DNA of 64,000 nucleotides from Alteromonas sp. MMG017. GTDB lineage: Bacteria > Pseudomonadota > Gammaproteobacteria > Enterobacterales > Alteromonadaceae. A program made the translations under genes and the position numbers. This document shows positions 27,431 to 36,434 of the stretch, piece by piece (the first letter of the stretch is position 1; each line of letters begins with the position of its first letter). The notes under the pieces were generated by a model, which had not been told where the DNA came from, ran no database searches, and saw nothing but the letters and a program-made list of their open reading frames with translations. The stretch is taken from assembly GCF_018100795.1 (NCBI RefSeq), contig NZ_JAGJDY010000004.1:186001-250000 (forward strand), in the 5' to 3' direction.

Positions 27431-28338
27431 GGGGTCAGTGTACTTTTAGCTTTAATTAACACTGACCCTATTTACACTCTGCTTCTATTCGCGTTTGGGC
27501 CTATTCACATTTGGGGCCTATCAAGGTGCTAAGCCCATCAATGGTCGGCAAATGTGCTATTCTGCGCGCCTAGATTCAGTTCAAGCACAACATTCTGTTA
27601 AAAGGACAAACCTTCCGATGGTTCCATGGGTTAAATTGGGCACAGCTAAAATTCCAAATAATGGTGGGGAACTAACGTTCTCTCAGCGAGATGAAGAGTT
27701 CAGTATTCGCCTTTCCGGTATTCGTGGCGAGTTGATGAATAGCCGTGTGTACAACTCAGAAAAAGAGCTGTCTCAGATGGGCTGTGAGCACCTTAAATCC
27801 ACACCTAACGCACATGTTTTAGTAGGCGGTTTAGGCATGGGATACACCCTTGCAGCGGCGTTAAAAGAAGTCACTGCTAGTTCGCAGGTCACGGTAGCTG
27901 AACTCATTCCTGAGGTTGTGGAATGGAATAAAGGCCCGCTAGGTAATTGCGCTAAAAATCCACTTCAAGACCCTAGAACGAACGTGAAAGTAGGTGATGT
28001 AAAACACCTTTTAAATACTAAAACGCCAACCTACGACGCCATACTACTTGATGTAGACAATGGCCCTGAAGGCTTAACCCATTCTGACAATAATTGGATT
28101 TATTCAATTGACGGTTTAGAAGATATCTACGAGGTGCTTAAGCCCAATGGCATGTTAGCCATTTGGTCTGCGGGGCCCGATTACTTGTTTTCCGTACGCT
28201 TGAAAAATGCAGGCTACGTAGTAAGTACTCGTATTGCCAGGGCACGCAAGGGTAAAGGAAGTAAGCACACCATTTTCTTGGCTAAAAAGCCCGGGTAACT
28301 CATCCTTTTAGTTAGCGCCTTTAACTAACTCTGACCCC
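27431..28338. repeat. Inverted GGGGTCAG elements flanking the spermidine-synthase-like gene
   Basis: At 27432-27468 a 10-bp perfect inverted repeat (GGGTCAGTGT / ACACTGACCC, 17-nt loop) follows the S10 gene. At 28331-28338 the inverted form CTGACCCC, preceded by AACT, follows the next gene. The two elements face each other across the gene at 27618-28298. Similar short GGGGTCAG-type palindromes are scattered in some marine gammaproteobacteria, as I recall; a REP-like origin is a guess. The first hairpin could also act as a terminator. Confidence 0.5.
27618..28298 (+). CDS. Spermidine-synthase-like methyltransferase-fold protein
   Basis: I place the start at ATG 27618, after AAAGGA, giving 226 residues; the frame is open further upstream to 27495 but that part is not protein-like. 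The Rossmann motif HVLVGGLGMGYTLAAAL, an acidic strand end (VTVAELIPEVVEWN), and DAILLDVDNGPEG resemble spermidine synthase / SAM-dependent methyltransferase folds. The polyamine-site residues could not be judged. It is flanked by inverted GGGGTCAG elements, so its position may be mobile. Substrate unknown. Confidence 0.7.
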   Translation: MVPWVKLGTAKIPNNGGELTFSQRDEEFSIRLSGIRGELMNSRVYNSEKELSQMGCEHLKSTPNAHVLVGGLGMGYTLAAALKEVTASSQVTVAELIPEVVEWNKGPLGNCAKNPLQDPRTNVKVGDVKHLLNTKTPTYDAILLDVDNGPEGLTHSDNNWIYSIDGLEDIYEVLKPNGMLAIWSAGPDYLFSVRLKNAGYVVSTRIARARKGKGSKHTIFLAKKPG

Positions 28339-28339
28339 A

Positions 28340-28996
28340 CTATTTTTCTGGCCCATTATTTTTGATTTTATTCATTTGAATCAATAAGCCACCGCGGGTA
28401 ATTACGCTGGCCCCATTCAGTAGAATAAGGGGCCAGGCGACGGTAAACGGCATAGTAAACGCGAACGCGAGTGTAGTGACGTCTTTAATTAGAATACTGC
28501 GGAATAAAGCTGGTGATAGCGCGCCAATCACCCGGCTACGCCTTAGCACCATTATTTGGTGTAACGTGCCTTGAACAAGTAGCACGGTTACTACCAGCAT
28601 CAAGCTGTTTGCCCCAATCTTGGCAAGGTTAGGGTAAGGCCGAAAACCTATAGAACCTAGCCCTATCACCAAAGCACCGGCGCACAAGCTAACGGCAAAA
28701 CTCGTTGATATTGACCGCCTGTCTCGCCAAATTTGATAAAGGATGGCCAATATCAGAAGCAGCGCACCGAAACGAGTCCACACTAAATAATGACTAAGCG
28801 GCTCTATCGCAATACCGAAAATAAAATTGGCATAAAACGCAAAAAAGCTTGAGGTAAACTGGTTTACCGACAAGCTTTGAGTAGCGCTCTGATGACTTTT
28901 GCGAAGCGCCTCTATATTAGCGATTTGCTTCGCAAGCCCATACCAGGTCAGCAAAAAAGCGACTGCGCTCAGGGTACCTAAAATGTGGTACAACAA
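28340..28996 (-). CDS. Multi-span membrane protein, possibly PQ-loop-like
   Basis: The 218-residue protein has about six to seven hydrophobic segments. The first repeat (LTWYGLAKQIANIEALRKSHQSATQSLSVNQFTSSFF, quoted in part as LAKQIANIEALRK and SLSVNQFTSSFF) resembles PQ-loop / SWEET-like repeats, but the match is loose. It lies convergent with the spermidine-synthase-like gene and just downstream of glmS, in the same direction. The function is unknown. Confidence 0.55.
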   Translation of the reverse strand: MLYHILGTLSAVAFLLTWYGLAKQIANIEALRKSHQSATQSLSVNQFTSSFFAFYANFIFGIAIEPLSHYLVWTRFGALLLILAILYQIWRDRRSISTSFAVSLCAGALVIGLGSIGFRPYPNLAKIGANSLMLVVTVLLVQGTLHQIMVLRRSRVIGALSPALFRSILIKDVTTLAFAFTMPFTVAWPLILLNGASVITRGGLLIQMNKIKNNGPEK

Positions 28997-29026
28997 AAGA
29001 GATTCCTCAGCCGCTTTACCTAAACC

Positions 29027-30859
29027 CTACTCTACCGTAACCGACTTCGCTAAGTTACGAGGCTGATCCACATCCGTACCTTTAATTAATGCTACATAGT
29101 AAGACAACAACTGTAACGGCAAGGTATAGATGATTGGGGCAATAGGTGCTTCGCAGTGCGGTACATTGATTACGCGCATGGTATCGTCACCTTTAAACGC
29201 AGCGTCTTTATCGGCGAACACATACATAATGCCGCCACGAGCGCGTACTTCTTCCACATTCGATTTAAGCTTTTCTAGCAGCTCGTTATTAGGCGCAACC
29301 ACAATAACCGGCATTTCATCATCGATAAGTGCCAGTGGGCCGTGCTTTAATTCGCCTGAAGCATAGGCTTCTGCGTGAATGTAAGAAATTTCTTTTAGCT
29401 TAAGCGCCCCTTCCATAGCAATAGGATATTGGTCACCACGGCCTAAAAACAGGCTGTGCTGTTTATCGGCAAATTCTTCGGCTAAATCTTCAATACCTTG
29501 TGTGATGGTAAGGGTTTCTTCTAATTTAGCTGGCAAGCTTTGAAGGGCACTAATGATGTCTTTACTATCACTTTCAGCCATACCGTTTTTCTCACCTAAC
29601 GCTAGGGTAAGCATTAAGAATGCAGCTAGCTGCGTTGTAAATGCTTTGGTAGATGCAACACCAATTTCTGCGCCAGCCCGTGTCATAAACGCTAAATCTG
29701 ATTCGCGCACTAGCGATGAGCCTGGTACGTTACAAATAGCTAAACTTGCGCTATACCCAATTTCTTTGGCTAAACGTAGTGCGGCTAAGGTATCAGCGGT
29801 TTCGCCCGACTGTGAAATAGTAATAAGTAAGCTATTCGGGTGCACTACCGATTTGCGGTAACGGAACTCTGAAGCAATTTCGATATTGCACGACACATTG
29901 GCGTATTGCTCTAACCAATAGCGGGCGGTCATACCTGAATGATAACTGGTACCACAGGCAACAATTTGAACGTGTTTGATTTTACTGAAAATATCATCGG
30001 CACCGTTTCCAAAAACATCTGCCGCTAATCCATTTTCGGTTAGTCTGTCTTTTAGTGTATTACGCACTACCACCGGCTGCTCGTGAATCTCTTTTAGCAT
30101 GTAGTGACGATAAGCGCCTTTGTCGCCAGCGTCGTGTTCAACGTTCGACTCTATAATTTCACGTTCAACGGCATTGCCGTCTTTGTCATAAATAGCAATG
30201 GTGCGGCGAGTAATATCGGCAACATCGCCCTCTTCCAAAAAGATGAAGCGGCGTGTTACAGGTAACAATGCCATTTGGTCTGATGCGACAAAATTCTCGC
30301 CTAAACCTAAACCAATCACTAGCGGGCTACCAGAGCGCGCTACTACCATACGGCCAGCATCTTCTTTATCAATAACAACCGTGCCGTATGCACCATGAAA
30401 GGTTTTAACCGACGTTTGAACTGCTTCTAATAAGTCTTTACCAGCATCCAGCGCTTCGTGAACCGTGTGGGCAATGGTTTCGGTATCGGTATCGCTACTG
30501 AATACATAACCTTTTGCTGAAAGCTGTTCACGTAGGGCTTGGTAGTTTTCAATAATGCCGTTGTGCACTACGGCAACGCGATCGCTTGAAAAATGTGGGT
30601 GGGCATTGGCCACCGTCACGCCGCCGTGGGTAGCCCAACGGGTATGTGCAATACCGGTAGTACCTAGCGCTTCATCGTTGGCAATAATATCTACCAACTC
30701 TTGTACCTTACCGGTACTTCTTATGCGATTTAGTGTGCCGTCTTGTTGCAACAAAGCTACGCCTGAAGAGTCGTAACCACGATACTCAAGTCGTTTTAAG
30801 CCTTCTAATAGAATTTCAACAACATTACGCTCACCAACAGCACCGACAATTCCACACAT
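29027..30859 (-). CDS. glmS: Glutamine-fructose-6-phosphate aminotransferase
   Basis: The 610-residue protein has the usual length. Met1 is followed by the catalytic Cys2 ([17 protein letters not shown]) of the class II glutaminase domain, with [10 protein letters not shown] in the same domain. Two SIS isomerase domains follow ([44 protein letters not shown]), and it ends LAKSVTVE. It makes glucosamine-6-phosphate for peptidoglycan and LPS. It starts 2 nt after the DeoR-family gene and is probably co-transcribed with it. Confidence 0.97.
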   Translation of the reverse strand: MCGIVGAVGERNVVEILLEGLKRLEYRGYDSSGVALLQQDGTLNRIRSTGKVQELVDIIANDEALGTTGIAHTRWATHGGVTVANAHPHFSSDRVAVVHNGIIENYQALREQLSAKGYVFSSDTDTETIAHTVHEALDAGKDLLEAVQTSVKTFHGAYGTVVIDKEDAGRMVVARSGSPLVIGLGLGENFVASDQMALLPVTRRFIFLEEGDVADITRRTIAIYDKDGNAVEREIIESNVEHDAGDKGAYRHYMLKEIHEQPVVVRNTLKDRLTENGLAADVFGNGADDIFSKIKHVQIVACGTSYHSGMTARYWLEQYANVSCNIEIASEFRYRKSVVHPNSLLITISQSGETADTLAALRLAKEIGYSASLAICNVPGSSLVRESDLAFMTRAGAEIGVASTKAFTTQLAAFLMLTLALGEKNGMAESDSKDIISALQSLPAKLEETLTITQGIEDLAEEFADKQHSLFLGRGDQYPIAMEGALKLKEISYIHAEAYASGELKHGPLALIDDEMPVIVVAPNNELLEKLKSNVEEVRARGGIMYVFADKDAAFKGDDTMRVINVPHCEAPIAPIIYTLPLQLLSYYVALIKGTDVDQPRNLAKSVTVE

Positions 30860-30861
30860 AA

Positions 30862-31647
30862 TTACTCTCCGTTTTGCGCAGCGACCAGCACCGTTACGCC
30901 TTGTTGTTCAATTAGATATTTATCCTCGTCACTGATGCCATTATCAGTCACAAGAGTAGAGATATTTTCCCAGCCCAATTCTAAATTGGGCATTTTGTTC
31001 GACAGCTTATTCGACGTTGCCATTACAACAACTTCATGAGCGGCACGTGCCATGGCGCGAGTAAGCCCTGTTAATTCATTAAAGGTAGTGGTTCCGCGAT
31101 TCACATCAATACCCGCCGCACCAATAAACGCCATATCAAAACTATAAGCCGATACCAATTGTTCGGCCATTGCACCTTGGAATGAACGAGATGCGGGATC
31201 CCAGGTGCCACCTGTCATCAAAATAGTGGGTTCGTTATTACTTTTGGTCAGCTGACTCGCTGCATCTAATGCATTCGTCATCACTACCAAGTTGGGTATA
31301 TCACGAAGGCAGGGTAAAAGCGCCGCGATGGTACTGCCGCAATCCAACACTATTTTTGACCCTTGCTGAATGCGACTAGCAGCAAGCTTACCTATATTCT
31401 GTTTTATTGATGAAGGTAAGTTCACTACATTGGTTTCGCCTTGAGAAGCAGATAGGGGTGCGGCACCGCCAAATTGGCGAATAAGCTTTTTTTGGTCTGC
31501 CAAGGCGGCTAGATCTTTTCGAATAGTCACTTCAGATGTGCTGAACTGGGCCGCGAGCAATTCAACTTGCGCGTAGCCGTGCGTGTTTACCCATTTAATA
31601 ATGCCAGCGCGGCGCTGATCTACAGAACGACTCGTTTTCAAACTCAA
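30862..31647 (-). CDS. DeoR-family regulator upstream of glmS
   Basis: The 261-residue protein has an N-terminal DeoR helix-turn-helix (INWVN-type start, [22 protein letters not shown]) and the sugar-phosphate sensing domain ([35 protein letters not shown]). It is immediately upstream of glmS with a 2-nt gap. A long inverted repeat lies 56 nt before its start. Autoregulation and control of glmS by an amino-sugar phosphate is inferred. Confidence 0.88.
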   Translation of the reverse strand: MSLKTSRSVDQRRAGIIKWVNTHGYAQVELLAAQFSTSEVTIRKDLAALADQKKLIRQFGGAAPLSASQGETNVVNLPSSIKQNIGKLAASRIQQGSKIVLDCGSTIAALLPCLRDIPNLVVMTNALDAASQLTKSNNEPTILMTGGTWDPASRSFQGAMAEQLVSAYSFDMAFIGAAGIDVNRGTTTFNELTGLTRAMARAAHEVVVMATSNKLSNKMPNLELGWENISTLVTDNGISDEDKYLIEQQGVTVLVAAQNGE

Positions 31648-31702
31648 TCCAACCCTGATATGAAGGAAACTACAGTGCCTTCTCTAAACCATTTCTACAC
31701 TA

Positions 31703-31745
31703 TTCGTAAATCATAACTTTCAAAACGAAAGTTATAATTTACGAA
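31703..31745. promoter_or_regulatory. 43-nt inverted repeat, candidate operator of the DeoR-glmS operon
   Basis: The left arm TTCGTAAATCATAACTTTC (31703-31721) and right arm GAAAGTTATAATTTACGAA (31727-31745) pair over 18 of 19 positions with the 5-nt spacer AAAAC. The centre contains CTTTCAAAACGAAAG, which resembles operators of DeoR-family repressors. It lies upstream of the DeoR-family gene and probably overlaps its promoter. Confidence 0.7.
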
Positions 31746-31835
31746 GTGAAAGAAATGTAAGCTATTCGCGGCTATTTCGCAAGTTTTTCGTACAATTTTT
31801 ACTAGTAAGCTATCAACATATAAACCGGCTGGCAC

Positions 31836-31862
31836 AAAAAAGGACAACCTTGGTTGCCCTTT
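31836..31862 (-). terminator. Intrinsic terminator of glmU
   Basis: A stem formed by AAGGACAACC and GGTTGCCCTT (one mismatch) lies 40 nt downstream of the glmU stop. It is followed on the minus strand by TTTTTT. This separates glmU from the DeoR-glmS operon. Confidence 0.75.
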
Positions 31863-31901
31863 CATTTACCACTAAACCGCGCTAAAGCTATTACATGCTG
31901 G

Positions 31902-33260
31902 TTATTTTTTTGTCGGGCGAGGCCAGTTCGCAATATTACGCTGCTTTCCTCGCGCTACAGCAAGTGCCGCACTTTCTACTTCGGTGGTAATGACTGAGCC
32001 AGCACCTACCGTAGCATTATCACCAATGATCACAGGGGCCACTAATGAAGAGTTCGAACCCACGAAGGCATTTTGACCTATTACGGTTTTAGATTTATTC
32101 ACGCCGTCATAGTTACAAGTAATTGTGCCCGCACCAATATTGGCATTAGCACCCACTTCAGCATCACCGAGGTAAGTAAGGTGATTAACCTTAGCACCTT
32201 CGCCTAGCACGGTTTTCTTCATTTCTACGAAGTTACCCACTTTAGATTTTGCATGCATAACCGCGCCAGGGCGCAAGCGACCAAATGGCCCTACCGTGCA
32301 GCTTTCACCTACTATGGCTTCTTCTATAATAGAGTTTGCTTCAATAACCGCGTTGTCGGCAATTTCACAATTTTTCAAAACGCAGTTTGGCCCAATAGTT
32401 ACGTTATTACCTAAAATAACGTTACCTTCTACCACTGCATTAATATCAATGGTGACATCTTGCCCCGTGGTTAATGTGCCTCTTAGGTCAAAACGCTGAG
32501 GGTCGGCCAGTGCCACACCATTGGTCATTAGTTCGTTTGCTTGGCGAAGCTGAAGTGCGCGTTCTAGATGCGCCAATTGAATGCGGTTATTTACCCCTTC
32601 AACCTCAACCACCTCTTGTGGTTGTGCCGATTGAATACGCTTACCTTCTTTAGCAGCCATTTCAATCACGTCAGTAAGATAATACTCACCTTGTGCATTG
32701 CTATTACTTAGCGCACCCAACCAACGTTTTAAATCGCTTCCGGACATCATCATCATGCCCGTATTGATTTCACAAATTTGCTTTTGTGCATCGGTAGCAT
32801 CTTTGTGTTCAACAATGGCGGTGATGTTGTCGTCTTTACGAATAATTCGGCCCATTCCTGTAGGGTCGTCTAATTCAACGGTAAGCAGGGCTAAATCACA
32901 CTCGGCTTTTACCGCTTTTAGTTTCGCCAAGGTTTCTTCGCGAATAAGGGGAGCATCGCCAACTAATACAAGTACATCTTCATCATCGTTAATGTGCGGC
33001 GCGGCTTGCTGCACCGCATGACCCGTGCCTAACTGTTCTTCTTGCAAACACCAATTTAAGTTTTCGCCAGTTATTGTGGCCTTTAGCTTGTCGCCTCCAT
33101 GACCATAAACTAAATGAATACTATCAGCCTCTAAGGCTTGAACGGTGTTGATAATACGCTGCACCATGGGCACTCCGCCCACTTTATGAAGTACTTTTGG
33201 TAACGAAGACTTCATGCGCGTGCCTTTGCCTGCGGCTAAAACTACCACTGAAAATGCCAT
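31902..33260 (-). CDS. glmU: Bifunctional UDP-N-acetylglucosamine pyrophosphorylase / glucosamine-1-phosphate N-acetyltransferase
   Basis: The 452-residue protein has the normal length. The uridylyltransferase domain begins MAFSVVVLAAGKGTRMKSSLPKVLH (motif AAGKGTRM, then LPKVLH), with QEEQLGTGHAVQQA and EINTGMM later. The C-terminal half is a left-handed beta-helix of hexapeptide repeats (VTIGPNCVL, NVTIG) with the acetyltransferase segments NFVEMKKTVLGEG and NHLTYLGDAEVG. It acts two steps after GlmS, and the two genes are neighbours on the same strand. Confidence 0.97.
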   Translation of the reverse strand: MAFSVVVLAAGKGTRMKSSLPKVLHKVGGVPMVQRIINTVQALEADSIHLVYGHGGDKLKATITGENLNWCLQEEQLGTGHAVQQAAPHINDDEDVLVLVGDAPLIREETLAKLKAVKAECDLALLTVELDDPTGMGRIIRKDDNITAIVEHKDATDAQKQICEINTGMMMMSGSDLKRWLGALSNSNAQGEYYLTDVIEMAAKEGKRIQSAQPQEVVEVEGVNNRIQLAHLERALQLRQANELMTNGVALADPQRFDLRGTLTTGQDVTIDINAVVEGNVILGNNVTIGPNCVLKNCEIADNAVIEANSIIEEAIVGESCTVGPFGRLRPGAVMHAKSKVGNFVEMKKTVLGEGAKVNHLTYLGDAEVGANANIGAGTITCNYDGVNKSKTVIGQNAFVGSNSSLVAPVIIGDNATVGAGSVITTEVESAALAVARGKQRNIANWPRPTKK

Positions 33261-33459
33261 GCTATTCCTTTACGAAAATCGATAATACGAACTTTTGCCT
33301 AGTGTATCTAAGGCGTGATTATATGTCAGCGATTGATTTTTGAAGGCTCATTCTTAAGTCTAGATCTGAGTTGAACAGCCTAGTAGTTCATTAAATCAAC
33401 GGGTATACTTTACTTTTCAACTGAATTGGATTGTAGCAGCAAAGGAGCTTGCGTAGTCA

Positions 33460-34881
33460 GTGAATACTTTTCGAACACTTCACCGAAGTATATTGGTGCT
33501 GTTTGCCGTCGTGGTTTTAGCGATTGTTACCCTAGTGCATTTTAGTATTTCTAAAATTGTGGCGGAGCAAAGCAGAGCACAGCAACAGTCATTGTCGCCA
33601 GCGGTGTCTCTTATTGTCGAGCAGTTATTAAAGCCTCTTCACACGTCTGAAGCGTTAGGCCATTCCACTGAATTAGTTACCTTGATGGAAGGCGACGAGG
33701 TTGACGAAGCCGCGATATTTAACACCCTAAACCGACTTGAAAGAGAATTCGGTTTATCTTTCTTTATTGCCAGCGAAAATGTCAAACGCCAATTTAATTC
33801 TGATGGCACTACCATCGATTTAATTGAAGGCGAAGTCAGTTGGTATTTTAAGTACCGTGACGGCCCTGACGATGCAGTGGCAGATATTGGTAAATGGGAA
33901 GATACCCATTTTTATATCGACCTGAAGGTTTTTGATGACGATGGCCGATTTTTAGGCTTCTTCGGCGTAGGAAAAAGCTTACGCAGCTTCATCAATGTCT
34001 TTGATTCTTACAAAGAACAATACGGCTACGACTTTCTTTTTGTCGATGAAAAGGGAGATATCATGCTGTCTTCCGATCCTGCTCTTGTGGCCTCGTATTC
34101 TGATTTCACCAACCTTTCAGAGCTACCTTGGTATGCCAGTCTCCCGATTACGGTTCAAGACGAGCAAGCCCTTAATAACAAGTTGGTGACTATCAATCAA
34201 AAAGACTTTTTGATTGCGGAAGTTAAATTAAACCAATTTGGATGGACAGTCTTTTTACTTAGCCCACTAGAAGACAGGCAAACCGAAATATCACAAGCTT
34301 TCATCTTTAGTGTAGTGACGCTGCTAGTGGTTGTTTTCTCTCTCTTTTTGCTTATTTACAACTTACTTTATTATTTCAGACGAGACATGCAGCCCGATTT
34401 AATTGTGCGTCATGCTAATCGTTTGCCCGACCGCACTAACCTAGAACTTATCTATCAATCATTATTAAAAGAACAGCGCTCTATTAGCGTGATTTTAATC
34501 AGCGTAGACGACTTTGGGCATATTATTGATGCCCATGGCCGAAATGCAGGTGATGACGTGTTAGATAAAGTGGTGGCGTATCTTTCTGACCACCTGCGTG
34601 AGCAAGATGTGCTTGGTCGCTGGAGCAGTGAAGAGTTTATTATATTGCTGCCTCAAACAGGCCCGCACGAAGCCTTCGATACTGCACAAAATTTGCGTCA
34701 TGGCATTGCTACATTAACGCCGTTAAGTGAGTCGCCGCAGCTACAATTAACCGCCTCTTTTGGGGTATCGTTTACTGCTACTACTCGTAGCATGAATGAA
34801 GTTACCGCCCATGCGGAAGATGCGCTGTATCAGGCGAAAAGAGATGGGCACAATTTAGTGCGTATGCAGCTTATTGAATAA
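33460..34881 (+). CDS. Cache-type sensor GGDEF protein with altered active-site signature
   Basis: The 473-residue protein starts at GTG 33460 with AAAGGAG upstream. It has an N-terminal membrane span, a periplasmic Cache-like sensor (WYFKYRDGPDDAV, FFGVGKSLRSFI), a second span near residues 280-305, and a GGDEF domain. The signature reads GRWSSEEF in place of GGEEF. The I-site REQD is present five residues before it. Loss of both glycines suggests weak or no cyclase activity. It may bind c-di-GMP as a sensor. A role beyond signalling cannot be read. Confidence 0.82.
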   Translation: MNTFRTLHRSILVLFAVVVLAIVTLVHFSISKIVAEQSRAQQQSLSPAVSLIVEQLLKPLHTSEALGHSTELVTLMEGDEVDEAAIFNTLNRLEREFGLSFFIASENVKRQFNSDGTTIDLIEGEVSWYFKYRDGPDDAVADIGKWEDTHFYIDLKVFDDDGRFLGFFGVGKSLRSFINVFDSYKEQYGYDFLFVDEKGDIMLSSDPALVASYSDFTNLSELPWYASLPITVQDEQALNNKLVTINQKDFLIAEVKLNQFGWTVFLLSPLEDRQTEISQAFIFSVVTLLVVVFSLFLLIYNLLYYFRRDMQPDLIVRHANRLPDRTNLELIYQSLLKEQRSISVILISVDDFGHIIDAHGRNAGDDVLDKVVAYLSDHLREQDVLGRWSSEEFIILLPQTGPHEAFDTAQNLRHGIATLTPLSESPQLQLTASFGVSFTATTRSMNEVTAHAEDALYQAKRDGHNLVRMQLIE

Positions 34882-34945
34882 ATAAGCTGCGGAGCTTTAA
34901 TTTTTTCTATTTGAAATTTAACGAATAGATTTCAATATATAACGC

Positions 34946-35000
34946 TTAGCATCACCACCGTATCAGCCGCTTTTAGCTAAACGGTGGGCGGTGATGCTAA
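34946..35000. other. Long stem-loop between convergent genes
   Basis: TTAGCATCACC (34946-34956) pairs with GGTGATGCTAA (34990-35000) over 11 bp, with additional complementary bases inside. It lies between the stop codons of the GGDEF-like gene and the EamA gene. It lacks a T-run, so it is not a canonical terminator. Confidence 0.4.
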
Positions 35001-35029
35001 CGTCCTTTCGAACCGAGCAAGCAAACTTC

Positions 35030-35920
35030 TTACGCCGTTTTGGCTGCCCGGCTACGCTTTATCATACCTATCACACCGGTAGTGAGTGCCACACCTGTCA
35101 ATATCATTACCCCACCAACAATGGTTTGTAACGACAAGTGTTCTTGCAAAAACAATACGCCCCAAATAATACCAAATAATGGCACCATGTAGGCCACCGA
35201 TATCGCTTTTGCTGGGCCCACATTCGCAATTAGTTTGAAATACAAAATGTAAGCAATAGCAGTACCTAAAATGGCGAGCGCCACTGCATTTAACCATGCG
35301 TTAGTACTCGGCATAGTGGCTGGTAATGTACTTAACGCGAAAGGCGCTAACATAATAGATGCCATTGCTTGGCTTCCAGTAGCCACCACTAAAGGTCGCA
35401 CGCCTTGCAGCCACCGTTTCATCATGCTGGCCGCAATGCCGTAGCAGGTAGTAGCAAGTAAAGCGGTTAGAATAGGCACAAAGCTAATATCACCTTCCCC
35501 TAGCTTTTGCTGGCTAATAACCGTTACCCCTAAAAACCCAAGTGCTAATCCGGCGATAGCTGTGGGAGTAAGTTTGTCACCCAGCCATAGCCACGCCACT
35601 AACGCCCCGAACATTGGTGCGGTCGCGTTTAATATGGCATTAACCCCAGCTTCTAAATGCAAACTGCTGTAGTTAAATAAGACGAAGGGCACAGCTGTAT
35701 TCGCTAGCCCCACTAATGCAATGGGGAACCAATACCTAAAAATTTGGTTCACGCCACCGGTCATCATTAAAATAGGTAATAGCACACAGGTAGCAAGTAC
35801 GGTACGAATGGCTACCAGTACATAAATACCAAACTCTGGCGCCGCCACCCGCATAAAAATAAATGAGCCGCCCCAAATAGACGCTAATAATAATAGTGCA
35901 GCAATATCTCTTAAGCCCAT
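35030..35920 (-). CDS. EamA/DMT-superfamily transporter
   Basis: The 296-residue protein has about ten membrane spans in two EamA repeats (IWGGSFIFMRVAAPEF at the start of the first; GLANTAVPFVLFNYS; GTAIAYILYFKLIANVGPAKAISVAYMVPLFGIIWGVLFL, quoted in part as LYFKLIANVGPAKA). The family exports amino acids or other metabolites. The start overlaps the end of ogt by 10 nt, so it is part of the alkylation-repair operon. The link with DNA repair is unexplained. Confidence 0.88.
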   Translation of the reverse strand: MGLRDIAALLLLASIWGGSFIFMRVAAPEFGIYVLVAIRTVLATCVLLPILMMTGGVNQIFRYWFPIALVGLANTAVPFVLFNYSSLHLEAGVNAILNATAPMFGALVAWLWLGDKLTPTAIAGLALGFLGVTVISQQKLGEGDISFVPILTALLATTCYGIAASMMKRWLQGVRPLVVATGSQAMASIMLAPFALSTLPATMPSTNAWLNAVALAILGTAIAYILYFKLIANVGPAKAISVAYMVPLFGIIWGVLFLQEHLSLQTIVGGVMILTGVALTTGVIGMIKRSRAAKTA

Positions 35921-36396
35921 AGTACGCCTTGCGCCCCTTCTAATTTTAATAAATATTGCTTACGTTCAAGCCCACCTGCGTATCCCGTTAGGGTTTTATT
36001 GCTTCCAATCACTCGGTGACATGGTACCACTATCGCAATAGGGTTGCGCCCGTTGGCCATACCCACGGCGCGAACCGCTTTAGGATTATTTAGCTTATTG
36101 GCAATATCGGCATAACTGGCGGTTTCACCATAAGGGATATCGCATAGCGCCTTCCATACCGCCTGCTGAAACGCAGTGCCTTTGGTATCAAAAGGTAAGT
36201 CGAATTGGGTGAGACTACCATTAAAATAAGCCGCTAACTGTGCTTTCGCTGTTTCAGTAAGGTCATTACTGTGAACGCCGCCGTTAACGTCAGCATTAAC
36301 GCTATCGACAAAAGTAATGGCACTAATTCCTTTGTTAGTAGCGGCTATTTCAATAAGCCCTTGTGGTGACTCAAGGTAGCTTTTGCATACTGTCAT
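35911..36396 (-). CDS. ogt: Methylated-DNA-[protein]-cysteine S-methyltransferase
   Basis: The 161-residue protein contains the acceptor motif IVVPCHRVIG, in which the cysteine takes the methyl group from O6-methylguanine, and the DNA-binding segment (GTAFQQAVWKALCDIPYGETASYADIA, in part FQQAVWKAL and IPYGETASY). It lies 38 nt downstream of an Ada/AlkA fusion gene and overlaps the EamA gene. It lacks the Ada regulatory domain, which is in the neighbour. Confidence 0.93.
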   Translation of the reverse strand: MTVCKSYLESPQGLIEIAATNKGISAITFVDSVNADVNGGVHSNDLTETAKAQLAAYFNGSLTQFDLPFDTKGTAFQQAVWKALCDIPYGETASYADIANKLNNPKAVRAVGMANGRNPIAIVVPCHRVIGSNKTLTGYAGGLERKQYLLKLEGAQGVLWA

Positions 36397-36434
36397 GACT
36401 TATTCCTACTGATAAATGTATACCCAACAACACG

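Noticed and set aside
27495-27617. Extended N-terminus of the spermidine-synthase-like gene
   Set aside because: The added residues do not look like protein and ATG 27618 has a proper ribosome-binding site.
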